From contig NZ_FZOL01000004.1 of assembly GCF_900188455.1 (NCBI RefSeq), forward strand, positions 186,001 to 250,000: DNA of 64,000 bases, written 5' to 3'. Every line of letters begins with the position of its first letter. Position 1 is the first letter of the stretch. Below the pieces are notes generated by a model, which was not told the origin of the DNA, made no database searches, and worked only from the letters and a program-made list of their open reading frames with translations. Source of the stretch: Pseudomonas japonica. GTDB taxonomy: Bacteria > Pseudomonadota > Gammaproteobacteria > Pseudomonadales > Pseudomonadaceae. Below are positions 45,442 through 54,879 of the stretch, piece by piece. Position numbers and translations under genes: made by a program.

Positions 45442-46710
45442 ATGTCAGATCTGAAAACCGCCGCTCTCGAATATCATGCTCAGCCTCGTCCGGGGAAATT
45501 GAGCGTCGAGCTCACCAAACCGACCGCAACCGCACGTGACCTGGCGCTGGCATACAGCCCGGGCGTCGCCGAGCCGGTGCGTGAAATCGGTCGCGATCCT
45601 GAGCTGGCATACCAGTACACCGGCAAGGGCAACCTGGTCGCGGTGATCTCCGACGGTACCGCCATTCTCGGCCTGGGTAACCTCGGCCCACTGGCGTCCA
45701 AGCCGGTCATGGAAGGCAAGGGTGTTCTGTTCAAGCGTTTCGCCGGTATCGACGTGTTCGACATCGAAGTCGACTCGGAAAGCCCGCAGGCCTTCATCGA
45801 CACCGTCAAGCGCATCTCCATCACCTTCGGTGGCATCAACCTGGAAGACATCAAGGCGCCAGAGTGCTTCGAGATCGAGCGCGCCCTGATCGAGCAGTGC
45901 GACATTCCAGTGTTCCACGATGACCAGCACGGCACAGCGATCGTTACCGCCGCCGGTATGATCAACGCCCTGGAAATCGCTGGCAAAACCCTGGGCGACG
46001 CCAAGATCGTCTGCCTGGGCGCCGGCGCCGCGGCCATCTCCTGCATGAAACTGCTGGTGAGCATGGGTGCCAAGGTCGAAAACATCTTCATGATCGACCG
46101 TACCGGCGTGATCCACGCTGGCCGTGACGACCTGAACCAGTACAAGGCCGTGTTCGCCCACGCGACCGACAAGCGCACCCTGGCCGATGCCCTGGATGGC
46201 GCTGACGTGTTCGTCGGTCTGTCCGGCCCGAACCTGCTGAGCCCTGAAGGCCTGAAGTCCATGGCCGCCAACCCGATCGTGTTCGCCTGCTCCAACCCTG
46301 ATCCGGAAATCTCCCCGGAACTGGCGCACGCGACCCGTGACGACGTGATCATGGCGACCGGTCGTTCCGACTACCCGAACCAGGTCAACAACGTACTGGG
46401 CTTCCCGTTCATCTTCCGTGGTGCCCTGGACGTTCGCGCCAAGCGCATCAACGAAGAAATGAAGATTGCTGCCGCCAACGCCCTGAAAGACCTGGCCAAG
46501 CTGCCAGTGCCGAAGGAAGTCTGCGAAGCCTACAAGGTCGACGCTCTGGAATTCGGTCGTGGCTACATCATTCCGAAACCACTGGACCCACGCCTGCTCA
46601 ACGTCGTTTCCGACGCCGTGGCCAAGGCGGCCATCGAGTCCGGCGTAGCGACCCTGCCGTATCCGAAGCACTACCCGCTGAACAGCGTGGATGAAGTGTT
46701 CAACGGTTGA
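45442..46710 (+). CDS. maeB: malic enzyme, short form without phosphotransacetylase domain
   Basis: 422 residues. Malic-enzyme N-domain (MSDLKTAALEYH; LALAYSPGVAEPVREI) with catalytic Tyr/Lys region, and NAD(P)-binding domain (IVCLGAGAAAISCMKLLV). It decarboxylates malate to pyruvate, with NADP+ favoured in this family. Many MaeB proteins are about 760 residues with a C-terminal PTA-like regulatory domain; this one ends after the malic-enzyme domains, as in other Pseudomonas. Start 45442 is preferred over the ATG at 45433 for family N-terminus. It ends at a strong terminator. Confidence 0.95.
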   Translation: MSDLKTAALEYHAQPRPGKLSVELTKPTATARDLALAYSPGVAEPVREIGRDPELAYQYTGKGNLVAVISDGTAILGLGNLGPLASKPVMEGKGVLFKRFAGIDVFDIEVDSESPQAFIDTVKRISITFGGINLEDIKAPECFEIERALIEQCDIPVFHDDQHGTAIVTAAGMINALEIAGKTLGDAKIVCLGAGAAAISCMKLLVSMGAKVENIFMIDRTGVIHAGRDDLNQYKAVFAHATDKRTLADALDGADVFVGLSGPNLLSPEGLKSMAANPIVFACSNPDPEISPELAHATRDDVIMATGRSDYPNQVNNVLGFPFIFRGALDVRAKRINEEMKIAAANALKDLAKLPVPKEVCEAYKVDALEFGRGYIIPKPLDPRLLNVVSDAVAKAAIESGVATLPYPKHYPLNSVDEVFNG

Positions 46711-46725
46711 TCCGCTGACGCAGTA

Positions 46726-46765
46726 AACAAAAAGCCCCGGCTCTCGCGAGCCGGGGCTTTTTGTT
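46726..46765. terminator. maeB intrinsic terminator
   Basis: AACAAAAAGCCCCGGCTC / GAGCCGGGGCTTTTTGTT perfect stem with loop TCGC. Symmetric A/T runs make it active in both directions. Confidence 0.93.
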
Positions 46766-46767
46766 TT

Positions 46768-46882
46768 GGGACCGCTTTGCGGTCCTTCGCGGACAAGCCG
46801 CGCTCCTACGGGTGAGGCGTACATTCTGTAGGAGCTGGCTTGTCGTGTGACGAACCACTGCGAAGGGCCGCAAAGCGGCCCC
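46768..46882. repeat. REP/BIME pair
   Basis: GGGACCGCTTTGCGGTCC ... CAAGCCGCGCTCCTAC, then TGTAGGAGCTGGCTTGTCG ... GGGCCGCAAAGCGGCCC inverted. Convergent gap between maeB and ponA. Confidence 0.86.
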
Positions 46883-46893
46883 GGTTCCCTGAA

Positions 46894-49326
46894 TCAGAAC
46901 AGATCCATCGGCGCCGCTTCGTCCGCCGGCAGCGGGCTGCCCGGCGCGCCGCCGTTGCCCAGTTCATTCACCGACGGCGGCGTGTCCTCGGCCTTGAACA
47001 GCTCGAAATAGGCATTCGGCGTGCTCGGCGTTGCCGCGCGGCCACTCACCGGGTCGATACGCAGGCTGAGGATGCCTTCCGGCTCGGGCAGTCGATGCTC
47101 TGGCTTGTCCTTGAGCGCCGGGCCCATGAAATTCATCCAGATCGGCAGCGCCACGGTGCCGCCGTATTCGCGGCGCCCAAGGGTTTCCGGCTGGTCGAAG
47201 CCGGTCCACACGGTGGTCACGTAGTCGGCGTTGTAGCCGGAGAACCAGGCGTCCTTGGACTCGTTGGTGGTACCGGTCTTGCCTGCCAGGTCGTTGCGAC
47301 CCAGGGCCATGGCGCGGCGCCCGGTACCGCGCTTGATCACGTCCTCGAGCATGCTGGTGAGGATGTAGCTGGTACGGGCATCGATGATCCGTTCGGCGCT
47401 CAGCGGCGCCTGCGGCAAGCCGGAAGCTGCCGGCTGGGTATCGGTGACGATCGGCTGGGCTTGCGGCGCGGCGATGCCGGCTTCGGCCTCGTGGCCCGTT
47501 GGCACCCGCGCCGGATTGGCGCTGAACAGGGTTTCGCCGTTGCGGCTCTCGATGCGCTCGATCAGGTACGGGCTGATCTTGTAGCCGCCGTTGGCGAAGG
47601 TGCTCCAGCCGGTGGCGATTTCCATCGGCGTCAGGGTCGCGGTGCCGAGGGCCAGGGACAGGTTGCGCGGCAGATCCTGCTTGTTGAAGCCGAATTTGGC
47701 GATGTAGTCGATGGTGCTGTCCACGCCCATGCTCTGCAGCAGGCGGATCGACACCAGGTTGCGCGACTTGTACAGCGCCTCGCGCATGCGGATCGGGCCG
47801 AGGAAGGTGTTGGTGTCGTTCTTCGGCCGCCAGACCTTGTCCAGGTACTCGTCGACGAACACGATCGGTGCATCGTTGACCAGGCTGGCAGCGGTATAGC
47901 CGTTATCCAGCGCGGCGCTGTAGACGAACGGCTTGAAGCTCGAACCCGGCTGGCGCTTGGCCTGCATGGCGCGGTTGTAGTTGCTCTGCTCGAAGGAGAA
48001 GCCGCCGACCAAGGCGCGGATGGCGCCGCTGTTCGGATCCAGGGTCACCAGCGCGCTTTGCGCACCCGGCACCTGGCTGAAGGTCAGGTGGCCATCGGCG
48101 GTGTGGCGCACGCGAATCAGGTCGCCGACCTGCGCGACGTCAGCCGGTTGCAGCGGGGCGCGGCCCTGGCTGTTGGTGTTGAGGAATGGCCGGGCCCATT
48201 TCATGGTGTCCCAGGCCACGGTCGCTTCCTCGCCGGAGCGGGTCAGCACGCGCAGGCCGCTCTTGTCGACCTGGGTCACGATGACCGGCTCCAGGCCGCC
48301 CATGTTGCGCTGCTTGTTCAGTTCCTGCTGCCAGGCGGCGCGGGTCTTGCCCGGCAGGCGAGACTCGGGACCGCGGTAACCGTGGCGCTGGTCATAGCTG
48401 GTGAGGCCGTCGAGTACCGCGTCGTTGGCGATTTCCTGCAGGTTGCTCGGAACCGTCGTGGTCACGCGGAAGCCTTCGGTGTAGGCGTCGCTGCCGTAGC
48501 GGCCGACCATTTCGGCGCGGGCCATTTCGGCGATGTACGGCGCGTTCACTTCCGGTGTCGGGACGTGATAGCTGGCATTCAGCGGCTCGGCGAGGGCGGC
48601 CTGGTAGCTGGCCTCGTCGATCTTGCCCAGCTTGTACATGCGCCCGAGGATCCAGTCGCGACGCTCCTTGGCGCGGGCCGGGTTGGCCAGCGGGTTGAAG
48701 CGCGACGGTGCCTTGGGCAGGCCGGCGATCATCGCCATCTGCGCCAGGCTGATGTCGCGGATCGACTTGCCGTAGTACACCTGCGCCGCCGCTTCGATGC
48801 CGTAGGCGCGGTTACCCAGGTAGATCTTGTTGACGTAGAGCTCGAGGATCTCGTCCTTGGTCAGTTCGCGCTCGATCTGCAGGGCCAGGAGGATCTCGTT
48901 GGTCTTGCGCGAGAAGCTGCGTTCGCTGCTCAGGAAGAAGTTCTTCGCCACCTGCATGGTGATGGTGCTGCCGCCGGTCTGGATATGCCCGGACTTGAGC
49001 AGTTGTGTGGCGGCGCGCATCAGGCTGCTGGGGTCGACGCCGTAGTGATTGAGGAAATTGTCGTCCTCGGCTGACAGCAAAGCCTGAATGAAGTGTGGGG
49101 GAATATCCGCAAAACGGATTGGAGACCGCCGCATTTCGCCGAACTCGGCGATCAGCTTGCCGTCACTGCTGTAGACCCTCAGTGGTATCTGCAACTGGAT
49201 GCTTCGCAGCGCCTCGACCGAAGGCAGGCTGGGACTAAGATACAGAAACGCGCCGCTCAGACCGAGGACGGCTGCGCTAATGACTGCGACGAAAGACCAC
49301 CAGAAGAACTTCAGCAGGCGTATCAA
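46894..49326 (-). CDS. ponA: penicillin-binding protein 1A
   Basis: 810 residues when started at TTG 49326 (reading IRLLKFFWWSFVAV, matching the P. aeruginosa PBP1A N-terminus); the open frame continues upstream to 49857 without homology, so TTG is chosen. Transmembrane helix at about 7-30; glycosyltransferase domain with Glu87 in SAEDDNFLNHYG. Transpeptidase follows, with nucleophile Ser462 in QPGSSFKPF, the SRN motif, and AGKTGTT. A bifunctional enzyme for glycan polymerisation and cross-linking. It is divergent from the pil operon with a 187-nt shared gap. Confidence 0.95.
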   Translation of the reverse strand: MIRLLKFFWWSFVAVISAAVLGLSGAFLYLSPSLPSVEALRSIQLQIPLRVYSSDGKLIAEFGEMRRSPIRFADIPPHFIQALLSAEDDNFLNHYGVDPSSLMRAATQLLKSGHIQTGGSTITMQVAKNFFLSSERSFSRKTNEILLALQIERELTKDEILELYVNKIYLGNRAYGIEAAAQVYYGKSIRDISLAQMAMIAGLPKAPSRFNPLANPARAKERRDWILGRMYKLGKIDEASYQAALAEPLNASYHVPTPEVNAPYIAEMARAEMVGRYGSDAYTEGFRVTTTVPSNLQEIANDAVLDGLTSYDQRHGYRGPESRLPGKTRAAWQQELNKQRNMGGLEPVIVTQVDKSGLRVLTRSGEEATVAWDTMKWARPFLNTNSQGRAPLQPADVAQVGDLIRVRHTADGHLTFSQVPGAQSALVTLDPNSGAIRALVGGFSFEQSNYNRAMQAKRQPGSSFKPFVYSAALDNGYTAASLVNDAPIVFVDEYLDKVWRPKNDTNTFLGPIRMREALYKSRNLVSIRLLQSMGVDSTIDYIAKFGFNKQDLPRNLSLALGTATLTPMEIATGWSTFANGGYKISPYLIERIESRNGETLFSANPARVPTGHEAEAGIAAPQAQPIVTDTQPAASGLPQAPLSAERIIDARTSYILTSMLEDVIKRGTGRRAMALGRNDLAGKTGTTNESKDAWFSGYNADYVTTVWTGFDQPETLGRREYGGTVALPIWMNFMGPALKDKPEHRLPEPEGILSLRIDPVSGRAATPSTPNAYFELFKAEDTPPSVNELGNGGAPGSPLPADEAAPMDLF

Positions 49327-49395
49327 GGCGTTGGGGTGTCCAGTTGGAGTTTTGAGTTGGGTGCAGGGCCTGACGGGCCGGAAAAAGCGCTCGGC

Positions 49396-49401
49396 ATTAT
49401 A
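49396..49401 (-). promoter_or_regulatory. candidate -10 box of ponA
   Basis: A perfect TATAAT on the minus strand lies 70 nt upstream of the ponA TTG start. No convincing -35 at 16-18 nt is seen, so the assignment is tentative. Confidence 0.4.
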
Positions 49402-49513
49402 AGCAATTTTCACTTTCCCGCGTGATTTGCACCCCGGTGTCAAGGTCGGCCATTGCCGCCTTCGCCAGGACGGCGGCGTGCGGCCTCTTTTCAGGACAGG
49501 ACGAGGAAACAGG

Positions 49514-50422
49514 ATGTTTGGACGCACAGGCGGTAATGCCGGTTCACTGCTGGGGGTGGAAATCGCCTTCGGTACGGTCAGGTTGCTGCAACTGGAGCGC
49601 CGCCCGCAGGGGCCGGGTCTGCGTGGCTGGGCCATCGAGCCCTTGCCGCCGGGTGCCCTGGACGACGGGCGGGTGGTGGCGCACGCGGCGGTGGCCGAGG
49701 CTCTGGTCAGGGCCCTCGAACGCAGCGGGGCCAGCGTCCGCGAGGTGGCATTGGCTGTGCCGGCTACGGCGGTGATCCAGCGTTCATTGAGGATGCCTCC
49801 GGGGCTGGACGAGGATGAAATCGACGAGCGGCTGCGTGACGAAGTCGAGTCGCTCATTCCTTTCGCGGTGCAGGAGGCCGCTCTGGACTATCGGGTGATA
49901 CCCGGAGCGTCCGGCACTCTCGACGTGGCCTTCACCGCCTGTCGCCAGGAGTGGCTGGACAGCCTGGAAACCGTGATGGGACTGGCCGGCCTGCACGCCC
50001 GTATCGTCGATGTCGACAGTCACGCCTGGCAGCGCGTGCTGGGCCGCCAGGCATCGGGCGCGTCCGCCGTGGTGCTGCTGGAGGCGGATGCGTGGGTCTT
50101 CCATGGTTTTCGTGCGGATGGCTCGGTGCTTTTCAGCGATCACAGGGTGCCCGCCCAGCCCTATGCGGAGTCTTTGCTGGATTTCGTCGACCTGTGCCTG
50201 CTGCGCGAGCCCGGAACGATGCCGGACCAGCTCTGGCTGGCGGGAACCCATGCCCGCCAGGATGGACTGGCCGGACAGCTGCAGCAGTGGCTGGGGATCT
50301 CGACCCGGGTCTGCGATCCACTGGCGAGCGTGTTGCCGCCAAGTGGTGAGCGCACCGGTCTGGAGCAGGCCTCACCGCTGCTCGGGGTCGCCTGCGGCCT
50401 GGCGCTACGGGGATTCTGCTGA
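49514..50422 (+). CDS. pilM: type IV pilus assembly protein PilM-like
   Basis: 302 residues, shorter than the about 354 of P. aeruginosa PilM. Actin-like/ATPase fold: the N-terminal SLLGVEIAFGTVRLLQLER is the phosphate-1-like region, and EDEIDERLRDEVESLIPFAVQEAALDY is the PilM-specific segment that binds the PilN tail. GAGGAAAC precedes the ATG. It stays in the cytoplasm and joins the pilN-pilO inner-membrane platform. Its stop overlaps the pilN start (TGATG). Confidence 0.88.
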   Translation: MFGRTGGNAGSLLGVEIAFGTVRLLQLERRPQGPGLRGWAIEPLPPGALDDGRVVAHAAVAEALVRALERSGASVREVALAVPATAVIQRSLRMPPGLDEDEIDERLRDEVESLIPFAVQEAALDYRVIPGASGTLDVAFTACRQEWLDSLETVMGLAGLHARIVDVDSHAWQRVLGRQASGASAVVLLEADAWVFHGFRADGSVLFSDHRVPAQPYAESLLDFVDLCLLREPGTMPDQLWLAGTHARQDGLAGQLQQWLGISTRVCDPLASVLPPSGERTGLEQASPLLGVACGLALRGFC

Positions 50423-50961
50423 TGGGCGAGGTCAATCTTCTACCCTGGCGCGAGTGGCAGCGTTTGCGGGCGGTGCGGCGTTGGCAGGCATCGTTGCTGG
50501 GCTGTCTGGTGTCGGGCCTGTTGCTGGCGCTGGTGCTCGCCACGCTGCTCAGTCAGCACCTGGAGCGCTGGCGTACCGATAATCAGGCGCTGGAGACGCG
50601 CATTACCGGGCTGGCCGAAGGTCTTGGGCAGGTCGCCGTGCTGCGGGAGCGGGGCGAGGACCTGCAGGTGCAGCTGGACGCGTTGCGCGAGCTGCAGGAG
50701 CAGCGCACCTCGGGGAGCGAGCTGCTGTCGACCCTGATGGCGATCGTGCCGGCGGGTGTTCGCCTGGAGGAACTGACGTGGGCGGAGGGCGAACTGCGCC
50801 TCACCGGGCTGGCCCGTGCCGGTGCCGATGTCGCGCAACTGCTGCGCCATCTGCGCATGTCGCCCGGGTTGGGCACGGCCGATCTGCAGGCGCTGACCTC
50901 GTCATCCGCCGGAGAACGCTTTCGCCTGCTCGCCGGTCGGCGTACCGGGACGGCGCCATGA
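50422..50961 (+). CDS. pilN: type IV pilus assembly protein PilN
   Basis: 179 residues. Cytoplasmic N-terminal motif GEVNLLPWREW (PilM-binding INLLPWR motif), one transmembrane helix (about 24-44, LLGCLVSGLLLALVLATLL), then a coiled-coil periplasmic region. It overlaps pilM by one base and the pilO/P gene by ATGA, indicating a compact coupled operon. Confidence 0.9.
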   Translation: MGEVNLLPWREWQRLRAVRRWQASLLGCLVSGLLLALVLATLLSQHLERWRTDNQALETRITGLAEGLGQVAVLRERGEDLQVQLDALRELQEQRTSGSELLSTLMAIVPAGVRLEELTWAEGELRLTGLARAGADVAQLLRHLRMSPGLGTADLQALTSSSAGERFRLLAGRRTGTAP

Positions 50962-51851
50962 ACCTCTCGCTGATTGATGACGCCGTGGACTGGTCGGCGC
51001 TGCTGCGCTGGTCGTGGCTGGCGAAGTCGTTGCTGCTGGCGGTGTGTCTGCTGGCTTTTCCGGTGACGGGTCATGGGATCTGGGGGCGCGAGTGGTATGT
51101 GGAAGTCGTTCGGGAGCGGGCTCGCAACGAACAATCGCAGCAGCAATGGCAGACCGGGTCGGCGCAAGTGGAGCGGCTGGCGGCCCACGAGACGAAGAAC
51201 CGCGAGTTGCAGGACGACCTTGAGCGCCGGCGACGCGAACTGTTCGACGCTGATGGTCTGGCGAGCCTGTTGCAGAGCCTTGCCCGCTCGGGAATGGGGT
51301 TGTCGTTCGAACAGGTCGAGGTCCTGGAACCCGAGGTGGGGCCGCATCATGTCCGGCTTCCGCTGCGGGTGCAGGTGCTGGGTGAATACCCGTCATTGAA
51401 ACGCTTCCTCGCGGAGCTCGCGGGTCTGGACATGCTGGTCACCCTGCATGAGCTGCAGTTGGCGGTGGCGGACGAGCTGTCGCCCGGGGCCTTGCGCCTG
51501 CAATTGCAGCTTCATGCCTATCGCGCCCTGGACGTGCAGGCGCTGGCGGACCAGGCGGCACCGGTGTCAGCGCGGCCACGCAATCCGTTCGAGCCTGTCG
51601 AGTCCCTGGTCACGGGCGGCGCGAGCTTATCGTTGGAGCAGGCGCGAATGGTGGGGTATCTGCGTGACCGAAAGGGGCAGGTGGCGCTGGTTCGCTGGGG
51701 TGACAAGGTCCACCTGTTGCGCGAGGGCGACCCGCTGGGGCCTGGGCGGGTGAGTGCGATCGGTGAAGAGCGGATGGAACTTGTGGGTGCCACGGACGGG
51801 GCGGCGGGCATCCCGCGGGTATTGACCCTGCTGTCGCCGGCCAGGGAATGA
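50958..51851 (+). CDS. pilO: fused PilO-PilP-type pilus platform/lipoprotein-like protein
   Basis: 297 residues in one frame. Residues 1-190 look like PilO: transmembrane helix at about 20-36 (WLAKSLLLAVCLLAFPV), coiled coil (RELQDDLERRRRELF), and a ferredoxin-like fold with LGEYPSLKRFLAELAGLDMLV. After a short linker, residues 205-297 look like the PilP C-terminal half (RPRNPFEPVESLV; MVGYLRDRKGQVALVRWGDKVHLLREGDPLGPGRV). In P. aeruginosa these are two genes. There is no lipobox, since the PilP part is anchored by the PilO helix. It starts with ATGA overlap and is followed by pilQ. Confidence 0.78.
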   Translation: MNLSLIDDAVDWSALLRWSWLAKSLLLAVCLLAFPVTGHGIWGREWYVEVVRERARNEQSQQQWQTGSAQVERLAAHETKNRELQDDLERRRRELFDADGLASLLQSLARSGMGLSFEQVEVLEPEVGPHHVRLPLRVQVLGEYPSLKRFLAELAGLDMLVTLHELQLAVADELSPGALRLQLQLHAYRALDVQALADQAAPVSARPRNPFEPVESLVTGGASLSLEQARMVGYLRDRKGQVALVRWGDKVHLLREGDPLGPGRVSAIGEERMELVGATDGAAGIPRVLTLLSPARE

Positions 51852-51873
51852 CTGGGTATTAAAGGAGGGATGA

Positions 51874-53142
51874 ATGAACAGGATGTTCATGCTGGTGTTG
51901 TGTCTGGTGCTGCTTTTACCGTCGGTCGTCGCCGTTGCGTTGCCAGGCGGGAACGCTGGCAAGCCGTTGTCGCTGAATTTTCAGGATGTCGAGGTCAGGG
52001 CCGTGCTGCAGGTACTGGCCGACTTCGTCGGGGTCAACCTGGTGGTCAGCGACGAAGTTCGCGGCAATGTCACCCTGCGTCTGCAGGAAGTGCCGTGGGA
52101 GCAGGCGCTGGACACCGTGCTGCGCAGCAAGGGCCTGGGCAAAAGCATGGACGGCAATGTCCTGCTGGTGGCGCCGTTGGCGGAGCTGGCGGATGCCGCC
52201 AGGCCGCTGTCGTTTTTCCGGGAGCAGGCGCTGCTCCAGGTCAATCACGCCAGGGCCGCTGACCTCGCCGCATTGCTCCAGCCGCTGCTGGACGCCAACC
52301 CGGACGAAGAGCCCTGGGGTGCGATCAGCGTCGATGAACGCACCAATACCCTCGTCACCAGCCAGAACCCGCAACGCCTCGACACGTTGCGCCGGCTCCT
52401 GAGACAGTTGGACGTGCCTGCACGGCAGGTGCTGATAGAGGCGCGGATCGTCGAGGCCAATGTCGATTATGAACGTGGTCTGGGTGTGCGCTGGGGCGGC
52501 TCCCTGGGCGGTGGCCGGTTGAGCGCCCGGGGCCTGGGTGTGGAGTCGCCGACCTTCGTCGACCTGGGCCTGGATCGCCCGGCGTCGGGTATCGGCTTCG
52601 GCCTGATCGGTGACAGCGGCCTGCTCGACCTGGAGCTCAGCGCGATGGAGAAGTCCGGCAACGGCGAAATCATCTCCCAACCCAAGGTGCTCACCGCCGA
52701 CAAGGAAACCGCACGAATCCTCAAGGGCTCCGAGGTGCCGTACCAGGAATCGGGTGCCAACGGCGCCACATCCATCACCTTTCGCGAAGCCTCCCTGTCG
52801 CTGGAGGTCACGCCGCAGATCATGCCGGGCGGTGAGGTGAGCATGCAGGTCAAGGTGACCAAGGATGAGCCGGACTATCTGAATATCCAGGGAACGGTGC
52901 CGCCGATCCGCAAGAACGAGGTCAACGCCCGGGTTCGCGTGGGCGATGGCCAGACCATCGTCATCGGCGGTGTTTACTCCACCAGCAAAAGTAATGTGCA
53001 GGACAAGGTGCCATTTTTCGGCGATGTGCCGTATGTTGGACGGCTGTTTCGTCGCTCCACCATCCAAGAGAAAAAATCCGAGCTGCTGGTCTTCCTGACT
53101 CCGCGTATCATGAGTGACCAGGCGATTGCTGTGAGTCATTGA
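51874..53142 (+). CDS. pilQ: minimal secretin PilQ (no AMIN domains)
   Basis: 422 residues versus roughly 700 in P. aeruginosa PilQ. Signal peptide about 1-25 ([16 protein letters not shown]). Then an STN/secretin N0 region ([30 protein letters not shown]), an N1 region ([28 protein letters not shown]) and the conserved secretin core ending [16 protein letters not shown] ... [10 protein letters not shown]. The peptidoglycan-binding AMIN repeats that open larger PilQs are missing. A strong GGAGGG lies before the ATG. Fourth gene of pilM-N-O/P-Q, running into aroK. Confidence 0.88.
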   Translation: MNRMFMLVLCLVLLLPSVVAVALPGGNAGKPLSLNFQDVEVRAVLQVLADFVGVNLVVSDEVRGNVTLRLQEVPWEQALDTVLRSKGLGKSMDGNVLLVAPLAELADAARPLSFFREQALLQVNHARAADLAALLQPLLDANPDEEPWGAISVDERTNTLVTSQNPQRLDTLRRLLRQLDVPARQVLIEARIVEANVDYERGLGVRWGGSLGGGRLSARGLGVESPTFVDLGLDRPASGIGFGLIGDSGLLDLELSAMEKSGNGEIISQPKVLTADKETARILKGSEVPYQESGANGATSITFREASLSLEVTPQIMPGGEVSMQVKVTKDEPDYLNIQGTVPPIRKNEVNARVRVGDGQTIVIGGVYSTSKSNVQDKVPFFGDVPYVGRLFRRSTIQEKKSELLVFLTPRIMSDQAIAVSH

Positions 53143-53146
53143 TTCT

Positions 53147-53665
53147 GTGCGAAATTTGATACTTGTTGGGCCGATGGGTGCTGGCAAAAGCACCATCGGC
53201 CGCCTGCTTGCCAAAGAGCTGCGCCTGCCTTTCAAGGATTCCGATAAGGAAATTGAACTGCGCACCGGCGCGAATATCCCGTGGATCTTCGACAAGGAAG
53301 GCGAGCCGGGCTTCCGCGACCGCGAGCAGGCGATGATCGCCGAGCTGTGCGCCGCAGACGGCGTGGTCCTGGCCACCGGTGGCGGCGCGGTAATGCGCGA
53401 CGCCAACCGCAGGGCGCTGCACGAGGGCGGCCGGGTCATCTACCTGCATGCCTCGGTCGAACAGCAGGTCGGGCGTACTGCCCGGGACCGCAATCGTCCC
53501 TTGCTGCGTACCGCCAATCCCGAGGAAACCCTGCGCAACCTCCTGGCGCTGCGCGACCCGCTGTACCGGGAGATCGCCGACCTGATCGTGGAAACCGACG
53601 AACGGCCGCCACGCATGGTGGTGCTGGATATCCTCGAGCGCTTGCAGAAGTTGCCGCCCCGCTGA
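53147..53665 (+). CDS. aroK: shikimate kinase
   Basis: 172 residues from GTG at 53147, 4 nt after pilQ. P-loop GPMGAGKST at residues 8-16, shikimate-binding DSDKEIE and GGGAV ([12 protein letters not shown]), and the lid [11 protein letters not shown]. Phosphorylates shikimate in chorismate synthesis. The pilQ-aroK-aroB order is conserved in Pseudomonas. No additional promoter is visible between pilQ and aroK, so it may share the pilus operon's transcript. Confidence 0.97.
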   Translation: MRNLILVGPMGAGKSTIGRLLAKELRLPFKDSDKEIELRTGANIPWIFDKEGEPGFRDREQAMIAELCAADGVVLATGGGAVMRDANRRALHEGGRVIYLHASVEQQVGRTARDRNRPLLRTANPEETLRNLLALRDPLYREIADLIVETDERPPRMVVLDILERLQKLPPR

Positions 53666-53765
53666 CGCATGACTATCCTCGGCGACCAGTCATGCCGTGA
53701 CAGGGCACTTTGTTATCACGCGGGCCAGGATTCGAAGCCCGCGTCTTCGTTCTATGTGGGGATAC

Positions 53766-54863
53766 ATGCAGACACTTAAGGTCGACCTGGGCGAACGCAG
53801 CTACCCGATCTACATCGGTGAAGGGCTGCTGGAACAAGCTGAACTGCTGGCGCCGCATATTGCCGGCCGGCAGGTCGCCATCGTTTCCAACGAGACCGTC
53901 GCGCCCCTGTATCTGGAGCGCCTGAGCAAGACCCTCGGTGCGTACTCGGTGTTGCCGGTGGTGCTGCCGGATGGCGAGGCCCACAAGAACTGGGAAACCC
54001 TGCAACTGATCTTCGATGCCCTGCTTACCGCACGGCACGACCGTCGCACCACCGTGGTCGCCCTCGGTGGCGGCGTCATCGGCGACATGGCCGGCTTCGC
54101 CGCCGCCTGCTACCAGCGTGGGGTCGACTTCATCCAGGTGCCGACCACCCTGCTGTCCCAGGTCGACTCCTCCGTCGGCGGCAAGACCGGGATCAACCAC
54201 CCGCTGGGCAAGAACATGGTCGGTGCCTTCTATCAGCCCAACGCGGTGCTGATCGATACCGCCAGCCTGCGCACCCTGCCGCCGCGCGAGCTGTCCGCTG
54301 GCCTGGCCGAGGTGATCAAGTACGGCCTGATCTGCGACGAACCCTTCCTCGGCTGGCTTGAGGCCAATGTCGATGCCCTGCGCGGGCTCGATTCCGTGGC
54401 CCTGACCGAAGCCATCCGTCGCTCCTGCGCAGCCAAGGCCGCGGTAGTGGGCGCCGATGAGCGTGAGTCCGGGGTACGTGCCACGCTGAACCTCGGCCAT
54501 ACCTTCGGCCACGCCATCGAAACCCAGATGGGCTATGGTGTGTGGTTGCATGGCGAAGCAGTGGCCGCGGGGACGGTGATGGCCCTGGAAATGTCCATGC
54601 GCCTGGGCTGGATCAGCCAGCAGGACCGTGACCGCGGCATTCGCCTGCTGCAGCGCGCCGGCCTGCCGGTGGTTCCGCCGCAGGACATGACGCCGGCGCA
54701 GTTCATGCAACACATGGCGGTGGACAAGAAAGTACTCGATGGTCGTCTGCGTCTGGTCCTGCTGAGCAAGCTGGGCGAGGCGGTGGTCACCGATGACTAC
54801 CCGCAAGAGATTCTTCAGGCCACGCTGGCGGCGGATTACCGCGCGATCGTGGCTCAGCTTTGA
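53766..54863 (+). CDS. aroB: 3-dehydroquinate synthase
   Basis: 365 residues. NAD-binding block [20 protein letters not shown], metal and substrate region [21 protein letters not shown], and the zinc ligands in [15 protein letters not shown]. Start [18 protein letters not shown] at 53766; an upstream frame to 53697 has no homology. Second step of the shikimate pathway. It follows aroK after 100 nt and precedes the DamX-like gene by 16 nt. Confidence 0.97.
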   Translation: MQTLKVDLGERSYPIYIGEGLLEQAELLAPHIAGRQVAIVSNETVAPLYLERLSKTLGAYSVLPVVLPDGEAHKNWETLQLIFDALLTARHDRRTTVVALGGGVIGDMAGFAAACYQRGVDFIQVPTTLLSQVDSSVGGKTGINHPLGKNMVGAFYQPNAVLIDTASLRTLPPRELSAGLAEVIKYGLICDEPFLGWLEANVDALRGLDSVALTEAIRRSCAAKAAVVGADERESGVRATLNLGHTFGHAIETQMGYGVWLHGEAVAAGTVMALEMSMRLGWISQQDRDRGIRLLQRAGLPVVPPQDMTPAQFMQHMAVDKKVLDGRLRLVLLSKLGEAVVTDDYPQEILQATLAADYRAIVAQL

Positions 54864-54879
54864 GGTCGATGAGAGCCCG

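Noticed and set aside
49396..49440. TTGACA upstream of TATAAT as a ponA promoter pair
   Set aside because: The two boxes are about 36 nt apart, far outside 16-18 nt; only the -10 candidate is kept.
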